Shown here: piece after piece, positions 26,954 to 39,930 of the stretch
Layout of the letters: each line of letters begins with the position of its first letter
Numbering within the stretch: the stretch's first letter is position 1
From: Unio delphinus
Taxonomy: Eukaryota; Mollusca; Bivalvia; Unionida; Unionidae
DNA length: 64,000 nt
Direction of reading: 5' to 3'
Assembly: GCA_029339505.1 (NCBI GenBank)
Contig: JAQISU010000081.1
Coordinates: 15,909,001 to 15,973,000, forward strand
Program-made: the position numbers and the translations under genes
The notes under the pieces: generated by a model
The model's database searches: none
Seen by the model: the letters and a program-made list of their open reading frames with translations, nothing else
What the model was told of the DNA's origin: nothing

Positions 26954-27050
26954 GATGCGTGAGATTGAGATAATGAGACAAGAGATATTTGATTTGAGAA
27001 GTAGGATAGACCGAGGTCCAAAACCAGCTTCTATACAGGATCTGGAAGCT
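26954..27050 (+). CDS. Host coiled-coil gene, exon c
   Basis: A 97 bp exon with acceptor ttattgtcag|GATGCG and donor GAAGCT|GTAAGT. The first base completes the Arg codon begun in exon b, so the join is in frame; it ends in phase 0. It encodes MREIEIMRQEIFDLRSRID followed by a Gly-Pro-Lys-Pro break and IQDLEA. The strong heptads suggest a coiled coil interrupted by a flexible hinge. Confidence 0.8.
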
Positions 27051-28524
27051 GTAAGTATTAAATCTTTATTTTATATGGTTTTGCAGTACAATGTCTGTTT
27101 TGCCAGGTGGCTTTTTGAAACAATATTCATTGGTACAGTAACTAGATGGATTTAATTCAGTATCAGTTAGAGTTGTCCCCCTCTTGAGAGGTCAGTCTCA
27201 AGAGAGATCAACTTTCCTGACTCTAAAATGGAACATTTTTACCATTTTGTTCCCCCATATGAAATGACCACCCCTTTTTCAGAGCCACCTTTTAATGCAG
27301 AAGGGGTGTTCTTTGTACTATCACTTTATCCTAATGCTTTCTTTTGGTGCCAAGAATTGTTAGTCATTAATACAAATTTTTCATGTGCTAAGTTATGCAT
27401 ATTTTTTCAATCATTTTTTTCTAATTAATAGTTACATGAGGGAAATGTTGAACAATAATTAATTTTTTCCTGCCATTTGAGACAAAAGTCAGAAAGACAG
27501 ATGAAAAGTTAGACAATGGTAGATTGACACACTGACATGTTACCGTGGTGAAGATGATCTTCAAAGTACATAATATATTTATTTTAAGGTTGTCTTTATT
27601 CAATTAACCTTATTTCAGATTTAAATAACATGTACAGTTGTGAGGATACTTGACCGTATTAATTTTGACTAAATTTACAACCATCTTTGAAATAATGAAC
27701 ATTTGATACTAATACATCTTTATGAGTATGATTGAAATGTATTGTCTTATTGACAATTATAATTTGTAGCAAGAAAAATAATTTGTGAAACAAGTTTTTG
27801 TTATATCTGTGATGAGGTTTGATTTCTTTTGTCTATACCATAGTAAGGAAATTTAAGACCGGTTGAATTGCTAAAATATTGACTCTAACTATAATTTAGC
27901 TTTCTCTAAATCAGAAGAATACTAAACATTCATCCCAGATGTAAAAGTTTTACATTTAGACTAGTGTCATTATGCTAAAAATATAGCACTTTGACAGCTT
28001 GTAATCTTATACTTAGCCGGACAATTCAGAACAAAGTTACCCAGAAGGAGATGAACAGGTTTGATCACGCAGCACCATTTACTCATATTATATTTTATAT
28101 CTTTAAATCTCACTGTTACAACAATATTCTTAGCAAAAATAATAAATACTTGTTTGATTTTTATATAACAGCACATTTTGCATGTGATTTGAACTTTATA
28201 TTTTCCTGTCTAGTTAAAAATTTGTTTAAAAGTCACTACAGCAGCTCAGCACAGTCTCAAGGGCTCCGTAGGTTTTTGCATTTCAGTTATTTTGTCCTTG
28301 GATGTTGTAGCATCTATGTTAGATTTTGACTTCATCTTTGAAAGGTCTGTTCATTCATTTATAAACCGCACATCCTGCATATCACATAAACTTGCTAATG
28401 AAATGTATTCCATCTGTAAACAATACATACTATAAATCACAAAATAGCAAAATACTTAAATAGCAATATTCTCGCATGGTATACATAGTGCCCAAAAAGC
28501 AAATCCACAAAAATGTACCATATG

Positions 28525-28709
28525 TACTTGCTTATAAGTCAAGTCTAACTGCAAACAACAAAGATCCTGATCTGCTGTAAAATAATGCACCTGCAGATCA
28601 GAGTCTGTGTTGATTGTTCTACAGAATAATTATTAAAACAATCTGCTGGTGCATTATTAGACAGCAGATTAGGGTCTGTGTTCTTTGCAATTGGACTTAT
28701 AAGTAAGTA
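28525..28709. mobile_element. Foldback MITE, copy 1
   Basis: The two halves are inverted copies: tacttgcttataagtc at the left and gacttataagtaagta at the right, with inner pairs gatcctgatctgc / gcagattagggtc and aataatgcacc / ggtgcattatt. Two related copies lie at 32,971 and 33,403. Confidence 0.7.
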
Positions 28710-30249
28710 TAAATGGTATGTCACATACATGCTATTAACTTATTGGCAGATATTCAGGATCATCTGAATATTAAGTAGCCTGAAGATTACAGTTTAGTTA
28801 AACTATCTCGTAGTCAGTTATAAATTGATCCTTTGAAATTACTTTCATTAACTGACTCAATAGGAGAATTTAAAGAAAATGTAGATAATAGTTGACTCAT
28901 AAGCAGGTTAGAAAAATATTGTTTTGTTTTCAACCCAAGTACAAAAATACATCCTCTGTCACATTTTCATACATCTCTAATATTTGGATGGATAGAAAAA
29001 CAGTTCCTAATGTTCCATTTTCTTACTCGCATGCTTTACTGGTTGTAGACCAGCTGAGATGATAGGTGATGGGATGACCTGTTGTCCGTTATCTATTATC
29101 TGTCCAAAGTCTATCCATCCATTAGTGCAAGTTTGTCATCATTATTCATAAGCTACGCAAGTAAATTACTTGTATTGTTTACTTGTGTTGCTTTGATTCA
29201 GGGAAATAAAAATGTAAAATAGCTGATACGACTTTTTGGTTTCAGGGAATTTGGATAGCGTGTAAATTGGACAAATATAAAATTTGAATTCAAAATTTTT
29301 AAAATGTTACTATTTTATCATAAACAGTGTTGTATACATTATATGGCTGTAAGCATTTGATGTTTTGTGACAGTATTGGAATACTTATGTTGCTTGATAT
29401 TGCAAAATAATTTTCATTAACTGTCTATCTGAAATGTTTTTGAATATTTTAACTGTTCACCTGAAAAAAGTTTTTGAATATTTATCCTTCTATTACAAAT
29501 ATGACTGACACACTAAATGTACTTTTCTGCGCTGAAAAAAAAAATATTTTTGTGATATCTAATCCTGACTTCTCATTTTTTTCCTGCAAACAGCAAGGAA
29601 AGGCAGATGAGGTTTGTTTTATTATTGTCCCATTGTGGTACAAATGTCTGAATGGAATAGATTTGTAGCTTAAATAGGGAGTGTTGTTACATCTGTCCAT
29701 AATAATTTTCATCACAGGTGACAGAATTATTGACATGCTTAACAAAACTGTTAGAAGAGTCTTAATAAAATATTTTATGTAGATTCTGTATGGAATAATA
29801 AAAGAGTTTTGCACTTGTGATTAACTAGCATGAAGTAACTGATTGGCAAGATTAGAAAGTGTCAAAAGAAAAATACAATGTTTAATGAAAGTCACCTAAA
29901 AGATAAAACATTATGAGAGTCCACTGTGTCTTTACCAGCCTGAGAATTTTATGAACTTGTAAAGTCGAAGATAAGAAAATGCCACCTCCTTGTTAAAAAT
30001 TAGTGTGCTTCAGGTTTCAGATTAACAGGTTAACAATAATATGGACATCCAATTTCAAATGAACATGACTATATGCCTATAAATGTTTCTGAAACCTTGC
30101 AGAGAGAGAGAGAGAGAGAGCCATCCCAGTCCACTGCATTAGTGTTTAGAGCTTTTCTTTTGTTGCTTACTGTCTTCTTCAGTGCTGGCATTCCATTCTG
30201 TTCCAAAAATTCAAAACATTTTTTCCCAGTTATTAATGATTATTTGTAG

Positions 30250-30544
30250 ACGACCACTCCAGTTGCCTATTGGTTAGACTGTCTACCTCAGATGTGGGAG
30301 GTCATGGGTTTGATCCACATCCGAGTCATACCAAAGACTTACAAAAAATGGTACAAACAGCTGCCTCGCTTGGCGCTCAGCATTATGAGGTTAATGTTAA
30401 GACTGGTCGGCCTGGTGTCAGGATAATGTGACTGGGTGGGACATGATGCTACATGTCTGTGCTAGACATCCCTATAAACTGTCACACTGCAGACATTGTA
30501 GTGATGTGACTGAAAAATTGTTAAAGCTACACTAAAAATCCTTT
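30250..30544 (+). mobile_element. tRNA-derived SINE
   Basis: The head is tRNA-like (cctattggttagactgtcta as D-arm/A box; gggtttgatccacatcc as B box). The body shares acagctgcctcgcttggcgc, cggcctggtgtcaggataat and atgatgctacatgtctgtg with the copies at 20,249, 39,931 and 55,395. Confidence 0.85.
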
Positions 30545-32103
30545 GGTAAAACATGCAAGCTTCTTTTTCTAAAAATATTTTTTCTGTTCTAATTTCTTTA
30601 GTTTGAATTTTTTTTGTATTACCTTCTTGTCTTTCCATAGATGTTTTCCTGTACCCAATTAATGTACACAGATTTCATCAATCCAAACTGAAGCATGTAA
30701 AAAGAAATTAATTGATTTTCAAATGAGGATTGTCATTTGTTGCTGAATTTTAAGATAACGGAATTAAAAATTTAAAATGAAGAATTGATTCTACATCATA
30801 CCAAAACTTTTCAAATTAATTTATAATTTATCACACCGTTTTCAAATGCAGGAAAAAACTTAAAGACCTGATAATGTTTCCTACTTACATATTTTCAGGA
30901 TTGTTATGTTTTCTAATTTCATTATGTTTTAGTTGTTGTAGTCATTACAGATGTTGTAAAGCACTTAGAGCTTCTAAAGATTAGGAGGCGCTATACAAAG
31001 GCCTCATTATTATTTGTGACTTGGCTTTTGTAGGCTTTCATTCCCTCCATACCTGTGGCATAGTGTCCATTACCTGTTACCAAAAATGATTTGCATTAAT
31101 TTATCAATATTGTTAACAAATGTATGGTATTATTAAAATTTGTTTCAAAAAGGTATAAGCATTTCAGGTTGATTGTATTATACATGTTAAGGGAAGCAAA
31201 TCAGATCTAGATAAATGATTAGACATGATGGGAGTTATCTCCATTGCATATTTTTTCTACTGAGAACATGATTTGTCTATGTTTGTGTGTTTTACTTGTT
31301 TCTTTTTATGTTAATGATATAGTAAGTAAGTGCCAAGAGTATCACTGAAGCAAAATTTGAATAATAGTATCTCTTTTATAGAATGGTATATAATTCTTGA
31401 TGCTGTATAGGGAACTTAGAAAACTGACAAAAACTTCCGGTTATATTGCACAAATTGTATGTAATGCTAAACGGTGTAGTTGAAAAACTATGAAAACCTT
31501 TATATAGTTTTAGAGAGATAAAGAGAATTACCTTTTTAAGTTTGAAGAAATAGAATGTTGCACTAAAAAAAAATATACCAAGAACAAAGTTTGATACAGA
31601 GATCCTGATCTTTTTACTTCAAAGTCATTCATCAAATTGTCCTTGCGAATATTAGATTGTTACAAATGAAAATCATTGCTACATGCCTTTGCACATTCTG
31701 TGATGATCAGTCAGAAACATTGATATACTTTTGAGAAAAAAAACTATTATTTAATTTCATATCACTATGGGTTGATACATGTGGTATAGAAGTGGTCTTA
31801 ACGGCTAATACTATCTTTTTATGGTTAAGAAATCATGCTAATTGTAAATTTTTTATGTTGGTTAAGTAATATATTCTTTTGTTGAATAAGAGATTGTATT
31901 CCTTCTTAGTTGCATAAAAAAATATCAAATTATACAATATACTGAACTTAGCTCTACCTCTCTTTAATCCTTGGTAAAGGCAAGGGAAAAGAAATAGATG
32001 GACAGCAAAATGTAATGCAGCACTAACATTGTAAACACATTATATGTTGATTTAATATTAAAATATTTGGTGTTGTTGTTATTGTAAACAATTTCTGTTG
32101 CAG

Positions 32104-32190
32104 ACAAATGTTGGTGTACGTAAATTAGCAGACTCCATTCAGACTGTGAAGACAGTACTGGGCATGAAGGTTCAGTCTGAACAGAGACTG
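32104..32190 (+). CDS. Host coiled-coil gene, exon d (branch point of two 3' ends)
   Basis: An 87 bp exon, phase 0-0, with acceptor tctgttgcag|ACAAAT and donor AGACTG|GTATGT. It encodes 29 residues including VRKLADSIQTVKTVLGMK and ends QSEQRL. Two downstream exons can follow it in phase 0, at 34,873 and 37,937, both starting with an Arg codon and a coiled-coil stretch. This makes it the likely point of alternative splicing. Confidence 0.78.
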
Positions 32191-32818
32191 GTATGTATAT
32201 TATCGTACATAAAATGGAATTAGAACCAATTCATATAAATATATTTTTGGCTAGTTGTGTTAATAAAAATAGAGATTTTTGTAGCAAGAAAAATACAGTC
32301 TTCATGTTTTATGTACAAAGTTATTTGATGCTACAAGAATTCACATATTCGATCGGGAGAAAAAATATCATTAGTAATAGTGCAATTTTAAGACAGAAAG
32401 AAAGAGCAATGTACAGAGATTGAATTCATTCACCGTATTATACTTTTAATGGTTGTAGCAAGTTTTTAAGATATTTATCAAAATTATCTTGTAAATGTAT
32501 TTTCTAATTTTGATATATTAAATATGTTTGGAAATTTTGGGGTGTTTCGATTAAATCTTTTCAGTTTTTCAGCAAGTCCTTGATTATACAAGTTTTGGCA
32601 TTCATATATTAAATTTGCTGAAAATAAAAAATAACTCAGTGATATTAGTGGTCAGCATTGCTGAATTTTTACACTGTAATTGAAAGCTTGTGTGAAGAAT
32701 AGTCCAGGAGATGCATTCAGTAGTAGTGATTTTTGTAGGATTTACATGCTGATGAAGAATTCCCTGTCTGGCATTTTCGTAAGAGGTGAATTTGAAATTT
32801 TTTAAGAGTGGTAGGGTG

Positions 32819-32821
<3 letters not shown>

Positions 32822-32882
<61 letters not shown>
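32822..32882 (+). repeat. (TA)n microsatellite, about 30 units
   Basis: An uninterrupted TA dinucleotide run within an intron; it creates a spurious Ile-Tyr frame. Confidence 0.97.
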
Positions 32883-32886
<4 letters not shown>

Positions 32887-32970
32887 CAGTATCTATGAAT
32901 AGACCACTTATATTTTTATAGTTGTGCATGTGATAAATTACCTATAATCAGTAAAGACAAAACTTGTATA

Positions 32971-33163
32971 TACTTGCATTTAAGTCAAGTAAAACTGCAA
33001 ACACCAAAGATCCTGATCAGCCATATCATAATGCACCTGCTGATCAGGGTCTATGTAGACTACTTATTACTCCTAACAAACTGCACAGACCCAGATCTGC
33101 CAGTGCAGTATGCAACAGTAGATGTGGGTCTATGTAGTTTGCGGTTGGACTCTTTAGCGAGTA
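32971..33163. mobile_element. Foldback MITE, copy 2
   Basis: Same plan as the element at 28,525: left end tacttgcatttaagtcaagt, internal gatcctgatcag and ataatgcacctgc. The right half is inverted and ends gcggttggactctttagcga plus gta. Confidence 0.65.
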
Positions 33164-33402
33164 TCATTGGTAGTTGTTTATCTTCATCAGTGGTACAGTT
33201 GTTGAGACAATGTAACACAATGACACTACATTATGCAAGTTACAACTGCATGGTAAAACTAGATTTCAGCTTTTGTTGTACCTCATCTAGCACAGTTGGC
33301 AAAATACATTGCTTAAATGCAAAATGACTTACTAAACACTTGATTTTGGCAGTTGATCTCAAGTTCAGGTAGTTATGAGCTACAGTATATAATTATTTAA
33401 AT

Positions 33403-33606
33403 ATAAGTTTTTATAAGTTGATTCAAACTGCAAATAATATTAACCTTAATCTGCTGAAACATAATGTTCTGACTGATCAGGTTCTATGTTGTTTGTTATA
33501 CTAATTACTTGGAAATAACCACATATACCCAAAAGTGCAGATCAGTATGCTATGGTAGATCTGGATTCTGTGCAGTTTGCACTTGTACTTGACTTCTGAG
33601 TATATA
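33403..33606. mobile_element. Foldback MITE, copy 3
   Basis: The most diverged copy: tttataagttgattcaaact on the left, tgcacttgtacttgacttct on the right, with inner ctgatcaggttctatg and tgcagatcag. The limits are approximate. Confidence 0.55.
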
Positions 33607-34261
33607 TGATATTTAATATTAGTCCAGCTTATATTTTTCAGTAAGAAAGTGGCAAGTCAGCTGTGTACAATTTTCACATTGACACTCATTTTGCAAAGGG
33701 TTTGTGTGTACAGTTTATTAAATTTATTCATGATTCTGGAGAAAACACTCTAGATATTTATTACAGACTTAGGACAGTTTTCGTAAATGAACTAAGGAAA
33801 ATATTTAAATATATGGGATCACTATTTGAAGAGTTGATGAAAATTTCAGTATTAAAAATATAGTTTGATTTTCTGGAGATATTTTTATATTTCAAACACC
33901 TGTACTTGGTCATATGTATAGTTAATTCACCTTTGATTTGTTTAATATGTACTCCCTCATTATAAGCATAATTATACCATAGTTATTTATATCAGCAGGT
34001 ATGGTAAAGTCTGTCAAATAATTGTATATTATGACAATAATAATAACTTCTTTTAGTTAAAATATCACAATGCACAAAAAAATCTTTTTCCACAGAATTT
34101 TAAATTGTTCACTATGCATTTCAAAATTAGCCATTTACAATTAATACAGATTTTAATGTAATGATATAGCAGTCCCACACTCAAAGGTGCTTTATTAAAC
34201 TTGATTTTATTTATAAGGCACGTTTGATCATGGATCACCTTGCATTAAGTGGTAATCAAAA

Positions 34262-34795
34262 TTTATGTATGGTATACTTCTTTATAAGGCAGTCTCATTG
34301 TATCATGACTTCCATGAATGGCATTATAATGTGGGAGTACTTATGTACTTCATTATAAGGCATTCTTACTGTAAAGTGGTAAACTGACTTCCATGAATGG
34401 TATTATAATGAGGGAGTACTTATGTACTTCATTATAAGGCATTCTTACTGTAAAGTGGTAAACTGACTTTCATGAATGACATTATAATGTGGGAGTACTT
34501 ATGTACTTTCATTTTAAAGCATTCTAAGTGGTAAACTATGACTTTCATGAATGACCTTATAATGAGGGAGTTCTTATGTACTTCATTATAAGGCATTCTC
34601 ACTGTAAAGTGGTAAACTATGACTTCCATGAATGGTATTATAATGTGGGAGTACTTATGTACTTCATTATAAGGCATTCTAAGTGGTAAACTATGATTTC
34701 CATGAATGACATTATAATGTGGGAGTACTTACATACTTCATTATAAGGCATTCTCACTGTAAAGTGGTATACTCTTTGACTTCCATGGAAAGTGT
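34262..34795 (+). repeat. 74-83 bp tandem array just upstream of a splice acceptor
   Basis: Six to seven units built on gacttccatgaatgg, attataatg(t/a)gggagtact, tatgtacttcattataaggc and attctcactgtaaagtgg recur at intervals of 79, 79, 75, 81, 74 and 83 bp. The last unit ends about 80 bp before the exon at 34,873. Confidence 0.88.
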
Positions 34796-34872
34796 TGCAA
34801 TGTGAGTACTGTACTTTGGTACTAAGAGAGAGTACAAATTTCATGTTAAAAAGTCCAACACTTGTTTTTCAG

Positions 34873-35526
34873 CGAATATCAGGCCTGCAGGATCTTCAGT
34901 CCCAAATCAATCAACTTAGAGTCCTTACCAACTCTGGGATTCCCTTTACCTCCCTCCCAAATTCTCAGAAAGACTTTGATACTGGGCTTGGCTGGGATGA
35001 TATGGGGACAGCAACTTCCCATACTTATAACACTGATCGATCTAGAGCTCAGATAGCTGAACCACGCAAATTTGCTGATGAACCAATTAAAGAGGCAACT
35101 AAGGAAGAGAGCAGTCCCTTCCCAAATGTAAACAAACCATCTCATAATTTGAACTCATCCCCTATTCAAAAAGATGAGGAGAAAAATCCTGATTGGAGAA
35201 CTCCTAGAACTCCTAAAACATATTCCCCTCCCCCTACAAAAAGAGATAAATCTCCTCTTGGTGGAGAACAAACCCCAGAAAACTGGAAAACCCCTCGTAA
35301 AACCCCAGAAACAAAAAGAGATTCAGTTGATGAGGGTATAGATGGTGTCAAGACTGCAGATCTTGAAAACAAAACAACTGAAACTGAGACACACAGGAAT
35401 AAAACACCTGGAATGAAAACTCCTCTTAGGTCCAGAAATGCAAGTGCCAAGGCCCTTATAACCAAAACCCCAAGCCCAGTTGGTAGTAGGATCCATAAAG
35501 GGGCTGATTCCAGTGGAAACTGGTAG
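34873..35526 (+). CDS. Host coiled-coil gene, alternative terminal exon (S/T-P-rich tail)
   Basis: A 654 bp exon with acceptor ttgtttttcag|CGAATA and stop TAG at 35,524-35,526. It encodes 217 residues in phase 0. The first 20 continue the coiled coil (RISGLQDLQSQINQLRVL). The rest is disordered, Lys/Pro/Ser/Thr-rich with many TP or SP sites (TPRTPKTYSPPP, ENWKTPRKTPETKRD, GMKTPLRS), like substrates of proline-directed kinases. The open frame also extends upstream into the intron by chance. I see no usable donor before the stop, so I treat it as a terminal exon. Confidence 0.8.
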   Translation, partial: RISGLQDLQSQINQLRVLTNSGIPFTSLPNSQKDFDTGLGWDDMGTATSHTYNTDRSRAQIAEPRKFADEPIKEATKEESSPFPNVNKPSHNLNSSPIQKDEEKNPDWRTPRTPKTYSPPPTKRDKSPLGGEQTPENWKTPRKTPETKRDSVDEGIDGVKTADLENKTTETETHRNKTPGMKTPLRSRNASAKALITKTPSPVGSRIHKGADSSGNW

Positions 35527-37936
35527 AGAGTTGACTATTTGATGAAGCATCTGATAAAATTTGGGTATGTAAGTTATAGTTCATGGTTGTGACTAATTTT
35601 CTGAGGCTAACATCCCTACAGAATTTATTTGTTAAATTCTTGTTAGAAATAGTTTTGCATGTAATTTATCTTTTCTGTTGGTTTTACTGTTTCCTTTTTG
35701 CCAAAGGATATTAACAGGGATTGAATATTTACATGATACTATTGTTTGTGCTAATACATTTTCCTTTGCAGTTTATATTTTTATGTTTAACTAATGTGAT
35801 TCAGATGCAGATTCATGTTTTGTGAAATTAATATATGCAAAGTGTTTCTATCAGCATCTTTGCTATCTTAAATGTTTTATGCTTGTTAATTTCATTTCAT
35901 GATTTATTAATTTTATGGATCCTTTCACATGTCATGCTGTAATTTTCCCTTCAGTAACTAGTGCTACTACAGGCCAGATATCTTAACTTCATAGAATTCT
36001 CTTTCAAAACTTAAAATATGGCAGCTTACAAATTGTAGTTGCTTCTCATTCCTACCAACATTTCCAAATCCTGTATTAGTTATGTAGCAGCATGTTTCTA
36101 CAATCAATACTTTTTAATTTTATCTAATACTATTAAAGTGTTGTATCAACAATTTTTAAAAATATTTGATTTGTTTGTTTCATATTTTATATTTAACTGC
36201 TTTGTGTTCTTTTCTCATGTCAGTTGGATCATCTATGTAAAGATGTATGAGGAGAGAGCTTGAAATAAGCGTATGCTTGTTGCCCAATCTTCTCTATCTC
36301 ATGTCTGATATATTACGTACTTTTGATGATGCTTGTAGTTAAATACCATTTAAACCAAGCAAAAATGGCAGTATTAAAATTGTAAACCTTTTAGCTGAAA
36401 TTTCCCCATTAAGAAAACTAATTTTTGTCAAATTATCATTGAAAAATAATAATGAAAATTACATGAATCTGGATCTGTTTCAGAATGTTTTATATTGATA
36501 AACCAGTGGCATGTTGATAAACTAGTGGCAACAACTGTGTTAACAAATTTAACATCATTGGTTCTTAAATGCAGGAATCTATTTTTAAAGATTATAGATT
36601 ACTGTTATGTAAGTGATTCAGCTAGGAAGATGGCAAGGGTCAAGTCAAAATGCTGTGATCTGGCCAAGAAGACATCTTGGGTCTAGTCAGTATGCTGGCA
36701 GGAATTAATTAATCCAGCAAAGATTTAGTCTAACTGTTGGTTTGATGCAATTATTCCAGAAAAGGGTCTAGTCAAACTGCTAGCATGATTTGATTAATAC
36801 AGTATGTATCTAGTCAAACTGCTGGCATGATTTGATTAATACAGCAGGTATATAGTCAAACTGCTGACATGATTTGATTAATACAGCACATATCTAGTCA
36901 AACTGCTGGCATGATTTGATTAATACAGCACAAATCTAGTCAAACTGCTGACATGATTTGATTAATACAGCATGTATCTAGTCAAACTGCTGCCATGATT
37001 TGATTAATACAGCACATATCTAGTCAAACTCCTGGCATGATTTGATTAATACAGCACGTATATAGTCAGACTGCTGGCATGATTTGATTAATACAGCATG
37101 TATCTAGTCAAACTGTTGGCATGATTTGACTAATACAGCATGTATCTAGTCAAACTGCTGGCAGGATTTGATTAATACAGCATGTATCTAGTCAAACTGC
37201 TGGCATGATTTGATTAATACAACATATATCTAGTCAAACTGCTGGCATGATTTGATTAATACAGCATGCATCTAGTCAAACTGCTGGCAGGATTTTATTA
37301 ATACAGCATGTATCTAGTCAAACTGCTGGCATGATTTGATTAATACAACATATATCTAGTCAAACTGCTGGCATGATTTGATTAATACAGCATGCATCTA
37401 GTCAAACTGCTGGCAGGATTTTATTAATACAGCACGTATCTAGTCAAACTGCTGGCATGATTTGATTAATCCTGTTCGAGATATGATCTTTAAAATATGT
37501 CAAAGCAACAAATCATGTCTTCACTGTCATTCTTGAATACTTCTTTGCAGGATTAACACTATTTTGTCACATTGATCACTGAAGTTGCATTGGTTTAAGC
37601 AAACTGGATCAGATAAACCTTGTCATGGTCTAGTTCTAACTTTATGAGATTATTTATGTTTGAGACATTATAAAATACTTGTATTGCAAAGGATCCTGCT
37701 TCTTCTGTCATTCACAAAATTGTTGTTGAGAAAGTTAAAACTGTTTGCCACTGGAGTGTCACAATTACTACTTAGAACTAATTCCAGCCAATTTTTTTGT
37801 TTATATTTGATAATTGGTGTGTTACTAACCATTTAAATGTTTCAGCTGAAGCAATTCTTGACATCATGTGCCAGGTAAATGCATGGTTTAAATGACTAAA
37901 ATTATGAGTGTAATTCTTCCTCTATTCGCATCTCAG
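35527..37936 (+). other. 3' UTR of the short isoform, then intron with a 42 bp array
   Basis: Sequence after the stop is AT-rich and repeat-free for about 1.1 kb, consistent with a 3' UTR. I could not single out its polyadenylation site. The minisatellite at 36,679-37,471 follows. No other exon is supported. Confidence 0.5.
36679..37471 (+). repeat. 42 bp minisatellite, about 17 good copies
   Basis: The unit tctagtcaaactgctggcat plus gatttgattaatacagcatgta is repeated from about 36,768 with few changes; one or two degenerate units precede it. Higher-order repetition is visible near 37,150-37,440, where three-unit blocks recur with the same variants (catgcatctag; gcaggattttatt). Confidence 0.93.
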
Positions 37937-38106
37937 AGACAAGATGAAATCCAGAATCTTCAGAATCAGGTAGATGCCATTAAGAAAGCAATAGAACCCA
38001 TAATTGGCAGGAGTAACCCATTGTTTATAAAGGACAACCCAGTGGGATCAGGGACCTATGGTGATGAACCAGAGGTCAATAGATGGGGAGTGCACAATGC
38101 ATACAG
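37937..38106 (+). CDS. Host coiled-coil gene, exon e (long isoform)
   Basis: A 170 bp exon with acceptor cgcatctcag|AGACAA and donor ATACAG|GTAAAG. It starts in phase 0, as needed to follow exon d, and ends in phase 2. It begins RQDEIQNLQNQVDAIKKAIE, parallel to RISGLQDLQSQINQL of the terminal exon at 34,873, then a Gly/Pro/Asn-rich linker and VNRWGVHNAY. Choice between this exon and the terminal exon at 34,873 would swap the whole C-terminus. Confidence 0.78.
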
Positions 38107-38344
38107 GTAAAGTTTTATGGCATCTTATACGAGTCCAAAATATGAACCAATTTTATTTAGAATGTTGATTCTGGATAGCAATGTTGCATAAGGCACATTT
38201 ATACAAAGGTTCTGGGATATGCTATATTTGGCATGTTTGACATTTGATATCACCAGCACATTTCTAGTTCTGTATACCTTGTTACCATTACATGATAATA
38301 ATGTTTATGGTTTGCTAGTAACCACTACACTAAATCTTATTTGC

Positions 38345-38715
38345 ATGTCCCACACTTTTTAGACAGGTTGTCACAAGCTGCAGACATACAAAAATGACAT
38401 AAATCCCACATGTATTACCTATTCATTTCTAGGGTGGTTGTCACAGGCTGCAAACATACAAAAATGACATGATATATCCTACATGTACTACTTATTCATT
38501 TTGAGGGTGGTTGTCACAGGCTGCAGACATACAAAAATAGCATCATAATTCCTACATGTACTATCTATTCATTTTTAGGGTGGTCATTATGGGCTGCAGA
38601 CACAAAAATGACATGATAAATCCTATATGTACTATCAATTCATTGCTAGTGTGGTTGTCACAGGCTGCAGACATACAAAAATTACATAAATTATACATGT
38701 ACTTTCTATTCACAT
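38345..38715 (+). repeat. 70-74 bp tandem repeats, five copies
   Basis: Units marked by ggttgtcacaggctgcagac, atacaaaaatgacat and tacatgtacta, with ctattcatttttaggg between, recur at 70, 73, 70 and 74 bp. They lie just after exon e. Confidence 0.88.
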
Positions 38716-39930
38716 TGATTTTAGCATTTCTATATTCTGTACTAAAGCAAAATACTTGTCATTTATGGAGACAGCAGTGCCTATGTTGTAATCTGTAAAC
38801 TAGGTGACATAACTACATTTCATTAGCATTTAATTGCATTAGCTTCAACTGCCTGATTATCTTATATCAGGCTAAGCAAAACTTGTTGACCACTTTTTAT
38901 TAAAAATGCCCACCTTATTCTACTTTTTGTAAAGGTTTACCTGTCTGCATGCAGTTCAGAATTGTCTGCCATAGATTTGAGGTCAAAAAATCTAAAATCT
39001 GGATACAAAATTGGATTCTGACCTCAGGCAGATTTTGGGTGGAAAAATAAACGAGTCCCAAAAACAGATTATTTGCTATCATTGTATCGCTAAATCTGTC
39101 TACTTTTCTATAATACCACCCACTTTAGTGTATCATACATGACCTTGACATTACAGAGCTTGGCAGTTGGTTACTCCCTCCTGCCCTGTAAACGTGACGC
39201 TAGGGGTTAATGTGTTAATATGAAAATGGTGCCACTCAAGCATTCAATATGCACACCACAGCAGCAAATTTAAAAATTTTGTTATTGCTGAAGAATGTCA
39301 TTGATGGTTTTCACACAAGCAGCAACAATAAATGGTGTTATTTACATTTTCTGAAAATTATTTTTTCCCAGTAGATCATCTGTCCCATTGAGGGACTCTT
39401 GTTTGGATAGACATGTATTCACTTCCCAGTAATATTACAAACTGCAGGTTTGAAAATTCCACTTTTGTCAAAAATAATTACTTTATTTTCCAAATGGCAT
39501 AGTCAGTAAAAGTTATAGATTCAAACTTAAAGATTATTTCTGAATCACATTTTTCACGATCTATAAAACCACTTGCCAGTTATATCAATTAAATATGTTC
39601 TATTGTAAATGATTGTCTGGCTTTATTATCCAGATTTCATTGCATAAATATATAAGTAAAAAAGATTGTTCAGACATTCCCTGGGCTCTACTATCTGCAT
39701 GTGTCCGAATATTTCTAAACAAAAGGCATTTATGCACTTTATTCTGGTACACCACGACCTTGATAACTCATGCCCAAATAACTCATGAATCCTAGTATAA
39801 TGCTGTGTCTGGCGTGGATCCCAATTTTTCCCCAAAGAAAATATATTGTAAATATCTTTCAAAATATTCTGAACGTGAAAAAGTTAAGATAAGAATTGGT
39901 AAATTAGGCTTTTATACATTTCTAGTTTTT

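Larger units (their letters stand above)
27051..32103 (+). other. Intron, 5 kb, between exons c and d
   Basis: AT-rich and mostly featureless. It contains a foldback MITE (28,525-28,709), a SINE (30,250-30,544) and a GA run (30,103-30,120). No further exon is supported. Confidence 0.6.
32191..34872 (+). other. Intron before the alternative terminal exon
   Basis: Contains a long TA run (32,822-32,882), two foldback MITE copies (32,971-33,163 and 33,403-33,606) and a 74-83 bp tandem array that ends about 80 bp before the next acceptor. No other coding is seen. Confidence 0.6.
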
